Origin: Calditerricola satsumensis
GTDB taxonomy: Bacteria; Bacillota; Bacilli; Calditerricolales; Calditerricolaceae
DNA length: 39,609 bases
NCBI RefSeq assembly: GCF_014646935.1
Contig: NZ_BMOF01000018.1
Span: 1-39,609 of the forward strand
Reading direction: 5' to 3'
Below, piece by piece: positions 30,550 to 39,609 of this stretch (positions are counted from its first letter, which is position 1; every line of letters starts with the position of its first letter). The notes under the pieces were generated by a model. That model saw only the letters and a list, made by a program, of their open reading frames with translations, was not told where the DNA came from and did not search any database. The position numbers and the translations under genes were made by a program.

Positions 30550-31695
30550 CTACCGGCTGCAGCCCCGCGCGGCGATGTCCAGCTCGCCGACCACGCGCCC
30601 GCCCTGCACGGCATAGGCGCGGTCGTACAGGTTGACAACGGGGCAGATGTGGTTGGGGATCACCTCGACGCGGTCGCCCACGGCGAGATCCGCCGTCCAC
30701 GGGGTGACGACGCCGTGCTCGTCGGACACGCGGGCAACGATGCACGCCGGGTGGTCCTTCAGCACGCCGTATCCCGGATGGCGTCCCGGCAGACCGGTGT
30801 TGACCGGGTCAGACCCCAGGGCCTTGGCCCCGGCGTCCAGCACCAGGCGCTCACCGTCGCGCACCGTCATCACCGTGGCCAAGACCGTTGCCGCGCACGC
30901 GTCCCATTCCCCGCGCACGAGAGCTTGCGAACGGTCGAAATAGGCATACACGCCGGGACGAATCTCGGTGATTCCCGGCAGAATGTCCGTGACCAAAAGC
31001 GCCGGCGTGCATCCGATCGACAGCTCAAGGGGGTGTCCCGTGTGCGCGGCAAGGGCCCGCCCCGCCTCCAGCATCGCCCGCTGCGCCGCTTCGGCCAGGC
31101 GGCGCATCTCCTCGACGGTCGCGCCGCCGTAGACGTGCCCCTCGTGGGTGAACAGGCCGGCCACGCGCACCTGCGGCCGCTGGTGCAGCACCCATTTGGC
31201 GAAGGCGACGGCCGCATCCGGCGCAAGCCCGGCGCGGTGCTGGCCGGTGTCCACCTCGATCATGGCCTCGAAGGGCACCTTGTCCCCGAACACCGCCACT
31301 AACCGCTCAATGTGCAAGGGATGGTCGACGGCTACGCGGACGCGCACGCCCTCTGCGACCAGGCGCGCCAGCTGGCGCAGCTTGTCCTCGTCCACCACCG
31401 GCGTGCACACAAACAGATCGCGCACACCGCTCGGCACCAAAGCCACCGCCTCGCTCACCTTGGCCACCGTCAGGCCGGCGGCGCCAAGCGCAAGCTGCCG
31501 CCGCGCCACGGCCACCGACTTGTGCGTCTTGGCGTGGGGGCGCAGCTTCACACCGGCACGATCGGCGCGCTCCTGCATGCGGCGCAGATTGGCCTCCAGG
31601 CGATCGAGATCGATGAGAAGGGCCGGCGTCGGCACCTCGCCGTAAAGCCGGTCGGTGCGCCCACTCCGGTCCGATCTGCCGTTGGACGTGCTCAT
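30550..31695 (-). CDS. D-threonine aldolase/D-serine dehydratase family PLP enzyme
   Basis: Fold-type III PLP enzyme of 381 aa (DSD1/D-threonine aldolase family). The PLP-binding Lys lies in the family motif RPHAKTHKSV (about residue 56). The N-terminal TIM barrel runs from VPTPALLIDLDRLEANL. The C-terminal metal-binding HxC motif is IPNHICPVVNLYD. The call rests on these three elements. Members cleave D-3-hydroxyamino acids (D-threonine aldolase) or dehydrate D-serine, and the sequence does not decide between these. The ATG at 31695 follows AAAGGGGAAAG. It is divergent from the aminotransferase gene, with 115 bp between, so the two may share control and handle amino acids. Confidence 0.85.
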   Translation of the reverse strand: MSTSNGRSDRSGRTDRLYGEVPTPALLIDLDRLEANLRRMQERADRAGVKLRPHAKTHKSVAVARRQLALGAAGLTVAKVSEAVALVPSGVRDLFVCTPVVDEDKLRQLARLVAEGVRVRVAVDHPLHIERLVAVFGDKVPFEAMIEVDTGQHRAGLAPDAAVAFAKWVLHQRPQVRVAGLFTHEGHVYGGATVEEMRRLAEAAQRAMLEAGRALAAHTGHPLELSIGCTPALLVTDILPGITEIRPGVYAYFDRSQALVRGEWDACAATVLATVMTVRDGERLVLDAGAKALGSDPVNTGLPGRHPGYGVLKDHPACIVARVSDEHGVVTPWTADLAVGDRVEVIPNHICPVVNLYDRAYAVQGGRVVGELDIAARGCSR

Positions 31696-31810
31696 GTTCT
31701 TTCCCCTTTCGAAATTCTCATGCTAAGATTTAAATTAATGGTTTTTTCCTGCGTGCGCCACCGCCTTTGACGGCCCGCACCCACAACCTGAAGGGAAAGG
31801 AAGACCAGCC

Positions 31811-33004
31811 ATGGGCGTCACAGTACATCCTTCGCAACAAGTGAAGCGGCTCCCCACCCAGTTTTTCGCCTCCTTGGTGGCCAAGGTGAACCGCGTTCGC
31901 GAATCGGGAGCCGATCTCATCAATCTGGGCCAGGGCAACCCCGACCTGCCGACGCCGACGCACATCGTCAAGGCCCTGCAAGAGGCGGCGGAAGACCCGA
32001 TCCATCACCGCTACCCGCCGTTCACGGGGCTACCGACGCTCAAGGCGGCCATCGTCGACTGGTACCGGCGCGAACACGGCGTCATGCTGGACCCGGAAGC
32101 GGAAGTGGCCATCCTGTTCGGAGCCAAGGCCGGCCTCGTGGAAATCGCCCAATGCCTGCTCGACCCGGGCGACGTCTGCCTCGTGCCGGACCCCGGCTAC
32201 CCGGACTACTGGTCGGGCATCGCCCTCGCCGGGGCGGAAATGGTGACGATGCCGCTGTTGCGAGAGAACGGCTTTCTGCCCGACCTCGCGCGCATCCCAC
32301 CCGCGGCGCGGCAGCGGGCCAAGCTCATGTTCCTGAACTACCCGAACAACCCGACGGGCGCCTGCGCGCCCGAGGCCTTCTTCGACGACGTGATTCGCTT
32401 TGCCGATGAACACAACATCGTCGTGGCCCACGACTTCGCCTACGGGGCCATCGGGTTCGACGGCCGCAAGCCGGTCAGCTTCCTGAGCCGCCCCGGGGCC
32501 AAGGAGGTGGGCGTGGAGTTCTACACGCTGTCCAAAACGTACAACATGGCCGGGTGGCGCGTGGGCTTTGCCCTGGGCAACCGCGACGTGATCCGCCTGA
32601 TCAACCTGATCCAGGATCACTACTACTGCAGCCTGTTCGGCGCCGTGCAGATGGCCGCCGTGGCCGCCCTCACCGGACCGCAGGACTGCGTGCGCGAGCT
32701 GGTGGCCACCTACCAGCGGCGCCGCGACGCCCTCTACGACGAGCTGCGCGCGGCGGGGTGGGACCTCCTCCCGTGCGAAGGCTCCTTCTTCGCGTGGCTG
32801 CCCGTGCCGAAGGGCTTCACCTCGGCCGCTTTCGCCGATCTCCTGCTGGAAGAAGCCCATGTGGCGGTGGCCCCCGGGATCGGCTTCGGGGCCTGCGGCG
32901 AAGGGTACGTGCGCGTGGGCCTGCTCGCCCCCGAAGCACGCCTTCGCGAAGCGGCGCGGCGCATGGCCCACGTCGCCCAGCGGGTCAGCAGCGCGGCGCG
33001 GTGA
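31811..33004 (+). CDS. class I/II PLP aminotransferase, MtnE-like
   Basis: Aminotransferase of 397 aa. The N-terminal run QVKRLPTQFFASLVAKVN, LINLGQGNPDLPTPTHIVKA, LQEAA closely resembles B. subtilis YkrV (MtnE), which transaminates the 2-oxo acid of the methionine salvage pathway. The PLP-Lys is in FYTLSKTYNMAGWRVGF, with the cofactor-binding NYPNNPTGACAPEAF and the substrate Arg in YVRVGLL. The ATG at 31811 has AAAGGAAG before it. No other mtn gene is in the window, so the true substrate may be another hydrophobic amino acid. Alternatives are PatA- or alanine/aspartate-type enzymes. It ends just before a bidirectional hairpin shared with bioB. Confidence 0.85.
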   Translation: MGVTVHPSQQVKRLPTQFFASLVAKVNRVRESGADLINLGQGNPDLPTPTHIVKALQEAAEDPIHHRYPPFTGLPTLKAAIVDWYRREHGVMLDPEAEVAILFGAKAGLVEIAQCLLDPGDVCLVPDPGYPDYWSGIALAGAEMVTMPLLRENGFLPDLARIPPAARQRAKLMFLNYPNNPTGACAPEAFFDDVIRFADEHNIVVAHDFAYGAIGFDGRKPVSFLSRPGAKEVGVEFYTLSKTYNMAGWRVGFALGNRDVIRLINLIQDHYYCSLFGAVQMAAVAALTGPQDCVRELVATYQRRRDALYDELRAAGWDLLPCEGSFFAWLPVPKGFTSAAFADLLLEEAHVAVAPGIGFGACGEGYVRVGLLAPEARLREAARRMAHVAQRVSSAAR

Positions 33005-33029
33005 CGGAAGGCCAGACGCGTAGCACAGC

Positions 33030-33059
33030 AAAGGGAGGGACAGTCGCGTCCCTCCCTTT
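33030..33059. terminator. bidirectional terminator between aminotransferase and bioB
   Basis: A perfect 12-bp stem, AAAGGGAGGGAC (33030-33041) and GTCCCTCCCTTT (33048-33059), with a 6-nt loop, between two convergent genes. T-runs come only from the stem ends, so it may act mainly as a pause or stability element for both transcripts. Confidence 0.8.
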
Positions 33060-33085
33060 CGTCTTGTGGGGTCACCGGTGTGCGC

Positions 33086-34102
33086 TTAGGCAATCTCAAA
33101 CCCCAAGTCTTCCAGCATCTGATAGTCCGCCGACGGCGCCTGTCCTTCCGTGGTCAGGTAGTCGCCGATGAAGATGGAGTTGGCCGCATAGAGCAAAAGC
33201 GGCTGCAGCGTGCGCAGGTGCACTTCCCGCCCGCCGGCGACGCGGATCTCCTTGGTCGGGTTGACAAAGCGGAACAGGGCGACCGCCTTCAGGCAGTAGA
33301 CGGGTGTCAATTCGTTCAGGTGCTCAAGGGGCGTGCCGGGGATGGCATGCAGGAAATTGATCGGAATGGAGTCGATGTCCAGCTCGCGCACGGCAAAGGC
33401 CATCTCCACCACGTCCTCGGGCGATTCGCCCATGCCGAGGATGCACCCCGAACAGGGCGAGATGCCGGCCTTGATCACGTTGCGGAGCGTCGCCACGCGG
33501 TCGGCGTAGGTGTGGGTGGTGGCGATGTTGGCGTAGTGGCCTTCGCTCGTGTTGAGGTTGTGGTTGTAGCGGTCGACGCCGGCCTCCTTGAGCTTGCGGG
33601 CCTGCTCCTCCGTCAGAATGCCCAGGCACGCGCACACCGTCAGCCCCAGCTCCGCCTTGATCTCCTTGACGGCCTCGATCACCGTCTCCAGCTCCCGGTC
33701 GGTCGGGCCGCGGCCACTGGCCACAATGCAATAGGTGCCCGCCTTCAGTTCGGTCGCCTTGCGCGCCCCTTCCACGAGCACCTCCTTGGACAGCATCGGA
33801 TACTTGGCGATCGGCGCTTTGGAGACGATCGACTGGGAACAGTAGCCGCAGTCTTCCGGGCACAACCCGCTCTTGGCGTTGATGATCATGTTCAGGCGCA
33901 CGCGCTTGCCGTAGTAGTGGCGCCTCACGCGGTAGGCCGCATGCAGGATGGGCAAAAGCTCGTCGTCATCGGCCTGGAGGACGGCCAGCGCCTCCTCGCG
34001 GGTGGGTGGCTCGCCCGCGATGGCCTTGTCGGCAAGATGCTCCCAAAACGCCCACCCTTGTTTCGGCGCCGTCGCCTTCTTCGTCACCGTTGGCCGATCC
34101 AC
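33086..34102 (-). CDS. bioB: biotin synthase
   Basis: Radical-SAM biotin synthase of 338 aa that inserts sulfur into dethiobiotin. The 4Fe-4S motif is CPEDCGYC (Cys 81, 85, 88). Other family blocks are MIINAKSGLCPED, CAGASGRG-like YCIVASGRGPTD, SSGCI-like CSGCILGMGES, and FLHAIPGTPL followed by KEIRVAGGREVHL; the R of RVAGGRE is the conserved cluster-binding Arg region. The GTG at 34102 follows GGAGG. It is the last gene of the biotin operon, 33 bp after bioC. Length and motifs are normal. Confidence 0.97.
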   Translation of the reverse strand: MDRPTVTKKATAPKQGWAFWEHLADKAIAGEPPTREEALAVLQADDDELLPILHAAYRVRRHYYGKRVRLNMIINAKSGLCPEDCGYCSQSIVSKAPIAKYPMLSKEVLVEGARKATELKAGTYCIVASGRGPTDRELETVIEAVKEIKAELGLTVCACLGILTEEQARKLKEAGVDRYNHNLNTSEGHYANIATTHTYADRVATLRNVIKAGISPCSGCILGMGESPEDVVEMAFAVRELDIDSIPINFLHAIPGTPLEHLNELTPVYCLKAVALFRFVNPTKEIRVAGGREVHLRTLQPLLLYAANSIFIGDYLTTEGQAPSADYQMLEDLGFEIA

Positions 34103-34135
34103 AATCCCGCCTCCTTTTACGGTTTCTCCTGCGCC

Positions 34136-34960
34136 TCAACGGGCGCGTTGGGCAACGATCCACACCACGTGGTACGTGGCCGGCACGCCGTCCGGCTCCC
34201 CAAACAGACGCTCGTACTGTTCGAGCATGCCGAGCAGGGTGCGCCGATTGGCGCGCAGCGGGCCCGCCGGGGCGTGGCTCGCGCCGGTGCGCTTCACCGC
34301 GTCCAGAAAGGCCCGCACCGTGGGATAGCGCTTTCGCCAATGGGCCTCCCGGACTTCGTGCACGGCCAACCCAGCCCCCTCCGCCATCGCCGCCCATGCT
34401 TCCGGTGCGAAAAAGATCGGACCGCGGCGCGTCGCCTCCCTGTCGCCCGCGGCGGCGAAGGCGCGATCCAGCTCCCAAAAGGTGCGCGGGCCGAAGGTGG
34501 CAAAGGCCAACATCCCGCCCGGGGCCAGGCGTGCCGCCAGCCTTTGCAGCGTGCCAGCGGGATCGGTCAGCCACTGGAAGGTGGCGTTTGACACGATGCG
34601 GTCAACGGGCTCGTCGGGCGCCCACTGCTCGATGTCGGCGCACACCCACCACACGCGGGACGAGCCGAGGCGCTCCCGGGCCACGGCAAGCATCTCCTCC
34701 GCCAGGTCGACGGCGATGCAGCGGGCCCGGGGATAGCGCGCCAGCAGCTTCTCGGTGAGAATGCCCGTCCCGCACCCGACATCCAGCACCGTCCATACCG
34801 ACTCAGGCTCCTCCTCCACGGCGGCTAGGCGCTCCAGCAGCGCGTCGGCCATGGCCCGCTGCACCTCGGCGTAGCGGTCGTACTCCCGGGCCCGCCGGCC
34901 AAAGTGGCGGCGCACCGCCTGTTTGTCCACGGGATTGGTGGACGTGTGCATCATCGGCAT
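34136..34960 (-). CDS. bioC: malonyl-ACP O-methyltransferase BioC
   Basis: SAM-dependent methyltransferase of 274 aa that caps malonyl-ACP as a methyl ester so that fatty-acid synthesis can build pimelate. Motif I is VLDVGCGTGILTEKLLARYP (about 59-78), followed by CIAVDLAEEMLAVAR, the IVSNATFQWL strand typical of BioC, and the LAPGGMLAFATFGP helix. The N-terminal KQAVRRHFGRRAREYDRYAE is also BioC-like. The ATG at 34960 follows GGAGGCCC. It is followed by bioB and preceded by bioH, the enzyme that later removes the methyl group. Confidence 0.94.
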   Translation of the reverse strand: MPMMHTSTNPVDKQAVRRHFGRRAREYDRYAEVQRAMADALLERLAAVEEEPESVWTVLDVGCGTGILTEKLLARYPRARCIAVDLAEEMLAVARERLGSSRVWWVCADIEQWAPDEPVDRIVSNATFQWLTDPAGTLQRLAARLAPGGMLAFATFGPRTFWELDRAFAAAGDREATRRGPIFFAPEAWAAMAEGAGLAVHEVREAHWRKRYPTVRAFLDAVKRTGASHAPAGPLRANRRTLLGMLEQYERLFGEPDGVPATYHVVWIVAQRAR

Positions 34961-34981
34961 TGCTGGGCCTCCTTCCTTGGG

Positions 34982-35827
34982 TCAGTCCGGCGCGTCCGCC
35001 CTGACGACGGCCTTTCCCGCACCCTCGTGCGGGCCGCTGCGCACCCGCGTCGCGTCGTCGGCACGCCGAAGCGCCGCCAGCTCCGCCGCGAGCCAGCGGG
35101 CAAAGGCACGCGGCCGGGCCACATGCGGGGCGTGACCCGCGCCGCACCACACCGTCAGTCGCGCGTTTGGCAGCGCACCGGCGAGGGCGCGCGCGCCGGA
35201 CAGCGGGCACACCGCGTCGGCCGAGCCGTGCAGAAGGCGCACCGGCACGCGGCAGTGCGCCAGATCCCCCCGCGCATCGCACGCGGCCAGGAAGGCCAAA
35301 GCGGCCAGCGCGTCGTCCACCGGCGGCGCGCGGAGAAGACGCCGGCGAGGATCCGGCTCCTCAACCCGCTCCCCGGGGGCGAACAGGTCGTCAACGAAGG
35401 CGCGCCACGTGGAGGCCGGGTCGCGCGCAAAACGGCGGGCAAAGCGCCGCAGCGCCCGCTCGTCCCAGCCGTGCGGCCAGTCGGGAGCGGCCACAAAGCG
35501 CGCCGTGGCCCCGACGAGGACCAGGGCGGCCACATCGCGCGCCATGTCCCGGGCCATCGAGAGGGTTACCAGGCTGCCCAGCGACCAGGCGACGACCGTC
35601 ACCGGTCCACCGCCCGCCTCCCGCGCCTGGGAAACGGCCGCGCGAACGACGTGGGAAAAGTCCCCCGGCGCTCGGCACCCCGCCCAGTCCACCGCCACGT
35701 GGACCGCGGCGTAGGCGAGATGGGGCCACACCGGCGCCCAGACCGCAGGCGGCATGCCCCAACCCGGCACCCATACAAAGGCGCCCGCGTCCCGCGCCGC
35801 TGCGCCTTTCGCCTCTCGCCCCTTCAC
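34982..35827 (-). CDS. bioH: pimeloyl-ACP methyl ester carboxylesterase BioH-like
   Basis: Alpha/beta hydrolase of 281 aa that should hydrolyse pimeloyl-ACP methyl ester, ending the BioC-dependent pathway. The nucleophile elbow is VVAWSLGSLVTLSMA, the Asp lies in LLHGSADAVCP, and the His in WCGAGHAPHVARP, giving a complete Ser-Asp-His triad. The N-terminal FVWVPGWGMPPAVW is the oxyanion/loop region. The C-terminus carries an extra low-complexity tail of about 25 residues. The GTG at 35827 overlaps the bioF stop (GTGA), so translation is coupled. Assignment to BioH rather than a generic hydrolase follows from position. Confidence 0.88.
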   Translation of the reverse strand: MKGREAKGAAARDAGAFVWVPGWGMPPAVWAPVWPHLAYAAVHVAVDWAGCRAPGDFSHVVRAAVSQAREAGGGPVTVVAWSLGSLVTLSMARDMARDVAALVLVGATARFVAAPDWPHGWDERALRRFARRFARDPASTWRAFVDDLFAPGERVEEPDPRRRLLRAPPVDDALAALAFLAACDARGDLAHCRVPVRLLHGSADAVCPLSGARALAGALPNARLTVWCGAGHAPHVARPRAFARWLAAELAALRRADDATRVRSGPHEGAGKAVVRADAPD

Positions 35828-37058
35828 GTCGCCGGGCCCCCCAGGGCACGCACCGCGTCGATCGCCGCGCGGGCGGCTCGGTCCACGTCACCCTTGTCGT
35901 GGAGGGCGGAAAACGAGAAGCGAAGCCGCGCCGTGCCCTCAGGCACCGTCGGCGGGCGAATGGCAACGGCCAAGATGCCCTGTTCCTCCAACGCGCGGCT
36001 GACCGCCAGCGCCGCCGCGCTTATGCCGACGATGAGGGGCACGATGGCCGACGGTCCCTCGCCCACGGCCAGTCCCGCCGCCCGCAGTGCGGCGCGAAAC
36101 CGCGCGGCGAGGTCGAGCGCCTTCTCTCGCCGCCACGGCTCCTCCTGGGCCAGGCGCAGCCCGGACAGCGAGGCAGCCAGCACCGCCGGAGGCAGGCCCG
36201 TCGAGTAGACGAGCGAGCGCGCCCGCTGTACGAGCCAATCGATGAGCGTGCGCGAGCCGGCCACGTAGGCGCCGAGGGCCTTGCTGAAGGTCCCCATCTG
36301 CACCTCGACGGCCTCGGTGAGCCCCAGGGCGGCCACCAGCCCGGCGCCGCGTGGTCCAAGTAGGCCGGCGCTGTGGGCCTCGTCCACCATCAGCCACGCG
36401 CCGTAGCGTTCCTTGAGGGCCACCAGGTCCTCGAGGGGCGCGGCGTCGCCGTCCATGCTGAACACGGCATCGGTGACGATCAGCTTGCGCGCCTCGCGCG
36501 GTGCCTTCTTCAGCAGGTGCTCCAGGTGTTCCACGTCGTTGTGGCGGTAGCGCACGTGGTGGGCCCGCGAGAGGACGATGCCGTCGACGATGCTGGCGTG
36601 GTTGAGCCGGTCGCTGAAGACGACGTCGCCCCGCCCCACCAAAGCCGGGATGACGCCGACGTTGGCCGCGTACCCGCTGGTGAAGACCACCGCTGCCTCC
36701 GTACCCTTCCACCGGGCCACGGCCTCCTCCAATTCCGCCGCCAGGGGCAAATGGCCGGTCACGAGGCGCGAGGCGCCGGCCCCCGTGCCGTAGCGCTCGG
36801 CCGCCTCCCGGGCGGCTTCCTTCAGCGCCGGGTGGTCGGCCAGCCCAAGGTAGTTGTTGGACGAAAGATTGAGAAGCCGCCGGCCGCTGCGCAGGACGTA
36901 GGAACCGTCAGGATCGGTGACCACAAGGCGGCGACGCAGGCCGGCCTGGTCGCACGCCGCCAGTTGCGCAGCCAGGACGTCGTCCAGTCGTGCGTGCGTT
37001 GCCGCCGGGGCGCCGTGCGGAGAACGATTCCGCTCGGGGGGTGTCTTCTCTGGGCGCA

Positions 37059-37059
<1 letters not shown>
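35824..37059 (-). CDS. bioF: 8-amino-7-oxononanoate synthase
   Basis: PLP enzyme of 411 aa that condenses pimeloyl-ACP with alanine. Motifs: LLNLSSNNYLGLADHPALKE, GTGAGASRLVTGHLPLAAEL, FTSGYAANVGVIPAL, FSDRLNHASIVDGI, TDAVFSMDGDAAPL, VDEAHSAGLLGPRGAG and the PLP-Lys block VQMGTFSKALGAYVAGS. About 25 poorly conserved residues precede the conserved start. The ATG at 37059 overlaps the bioD stop by one base; an adjacent GTG is an alternative. The C-terminus (RLRFSFSALHDKGDVDRAAR) is complete. Confidence 0.96.
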
Positions 37060-39160
<2,101 letters not shown>

Positions 39161-39207
39161 CTGTCCGCATCCTCCCGTTTGTGGTTTCGCGCGCTTCCTT
39201 CGCTGAA

Positions 39208-39248
39208 TTGTTAGCCTCATTATACGACTAGATTAACAAATAAGGCAA
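39208..39248 (-). promoter_or_regulatory. biotin operon promoter with BirA operator
   Basis: On the minus strand, TTGTTAATC-N14-GGCTAACAA (39239-39208) fits the BirA operator of Bacillota (TTGTTAACC, 14-15 bp, GGTTAACAA), with 7 of 9 arm positions symmetric. It encloses the -10 TATAAT (39224-39219). The -35 TTGCCT (39248-39243) lies 18 bp away. Biotinyl-AMP-bound BirA would block RNA polymerase here. Confidence 0.9.
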
Positions 39249-39273
39249 GAAAAAAATTCCTCGTTTGCGCAGC

Positions 39274-39305
39274 AAAAAAGCTGTTCGCGCCGCGGCGAAC
39301 AGCTT
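39274..39305 (-). terminator. terminator of the tRNA operon
   Basis: A perfect 11-bp stem, AAGCTGTTCGC and GCGAACAGCTT (39305-39295 with 39288-39278), 6-nt loop, then TTTT directly after. It ends the tRNA transcript and insulates the bio promoter 26 bp further on. Confidence 0.93.
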
Positions 39306-39321
39306 ACGTTTCGTTTATGGA

Positions 39322-39408
39322 TGGTGCGGTCGGCGAGACTCGAACTCGCACGGCCCGAAGGCCACTGCCCCCTCAAGACAGCGTGTCTGCCAATTCCACC
39401 ACGACCGC
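39322..39408 (-). tRNA. tRNA-Leu (anticodon GAG)
   Basis: 87-nt class II tRNA on the minus strand. The acceptor stem GCGGTCG/CGACCGC is perfect. The anticodon arm is CTGTC-TTGAGGG-GGCAG with anticodon GAG, which reads CUC/CUU. A long variable arm (TGGCC-TTCG-GGCC), TPsiC loop GTTCGAGTC and encoded CCA complete the gene. It is separated by 7 nt from tRNA-Lys. Confidence 0.96.
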
Positions 39409-39415
39409 ACAAGAT

Positions 39416-39491
39416 TGGTGAGCCGTGCAGGACTCGAACCTGCGACACCCTGATTAAAAGTCAGGTGCTCTACCAACTGAGCTAACGGCTC
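39416..39491 (-). tRNA. tRNA-Lys (anticodon UUU)
   Basis: 76-nt tRNA on the minus strand with acceptor stem GAGCCGT/ACGGCTC and D-arm AGCTCAGTTGGTAGAGC. The anticodon arm is CCTGA-CTTTTAA-TCAGG with anticodon TTT. The T-arm is GCAGGTTCGAGTCCTGC and CCA is encoded. It is first in the two-tRNA operon. Confidence 0.97.
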
Positions 39492-39513
39492 ATGGATTGA
39501 TAACACATGGTTA

Positions 39514-39542
39514 ACTATACACCATTTCTCCCAAATGCGCAA
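39514..39542 (-). promoter_or_regulatory. promoter of the tRNA operon
   Basis: TTGCGC (39542-39537), 17 bp, TATAGT (39519-39514) on the minus strand, about 23 bp before the tRNA-Lys 5' end. The remaining bases to 39609 show no feature. Confidence 0.7.
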
Positions 39543-39609
39543 GGGGATTTTGGCTCTAGGTCAATAATTGTGGATGCGAGGTCAACCAAGCCAAGGGAAC
39601 AAAAGCGAG

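Noticed and set aside
31700-31800. Promoters in the divergent gap between the D-amino-acid enzyme and the aminotransferase
   Set aside because: The gap is AT-rich near 31715-31745, but no -35/-10 pair with proper spacing could be supported in either direction.

Overview
The window is high-GC DNA from a spore-forming member of the Bacillota (Firmicutes), probably a thermophilic lineage. The evidence is a GerW/YtfJ-type spore protein beside a DUF2953 protein, strong GGAGG ribosome sites, frequent GTG starts, Bacillus-type FadR and BirA operator sequences, and tRNA genes that encode their CCA ends. Calditerricola-like or Alicyclobacillus-like bacteria would fit, but the species cannot be proved from the sequence. 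Most genes lie on the minus strand.

Region by region: (1) 1-9,600 is a phenylacetate-degradation locus. Read 5'->3' on the minus strand, the main operon runs TetR regulator - paaA - paaB - paaC - paaD - paaK - EthD-family gene - paaF - paaG - paaH (paaH cut by the window edge). Upstream of it is a second, self-contained paaA-paaB-paaC operon with its own promoter and terminator but no paaD. Both promoters have the same layout: TTGACA, 18 bp, TATTCT, followed by a palindrome centred on CAAGCGCTTG. This suggests that the TetR protein controls both. (2) 9,600-11,400 holds a MerR regulator, a 46-residue CxxC protein and an enoyl-CoA hydratase resembling methylglutaconyl-CoA hydratase. (3) 11,400-18,400 holds a hypothetical protein, GerW, DUF2953, another hypothetical protein, a secreted M6 metalloprotease, a YtcJ-type amidohydrolase and an HI0933-type flavoprotein. 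(4) 18,400-19,650 is a less GC-rich insert-like stretch with one unknown membrane-anchored protein and hairpin-rich non-coding DNA. (5) 19,650-26,000 is an acyl-CoA catabolic cluster: two acyl-CoA synthetases, an acyl-CoA dehydrogenase that appears broken, a thiolase and an HSD10-like dehydrogenase. A consensus FadR box lies before the dehydrogenase.

(6) 26,000-29,450 contains a remnant of hypF (hydrogenase maturation), an orphan GAF-PAS histidine kinase, a pseudouridine synthase gene with a 1-nt frameshift and a 31-codon micro-ORF. (7) 29,585-33,004 contains a LysR regulator, a D-threonine aldolase/D-serine dehydratase family enzyme and an MtnE-like aminotransferase. (8) 33,086-39,250 is a complete tightly packed biotin operon, bioA-bioD-bioF-bioH-bioC-bioB, behind a promoter overlapped by a BirA operator. 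(9) The right end carries tRNA-Lys(UUU) and tRNA-Leu(GAG) with a promoter and a strong terminator.

The catabolic parts fit together. PaaK activates phenylacetate, PaaABC(D) epoxidises the ring, PaaG isomerises it, and PaaF/PaaH carry out beta-oxidation. The fatty-acyl and branched-acyl enzymes feed the same acyl-CoA pool. I found no obviously new defence or mobile system. The most unusual points are the duplicated epoxidase module under twin operators, an EthD protein embedded in the paa operon, and three damaged genes (acyl-CoA dehydrogenase, hypF, rluA-like). The damage could be real decay or assembly error.
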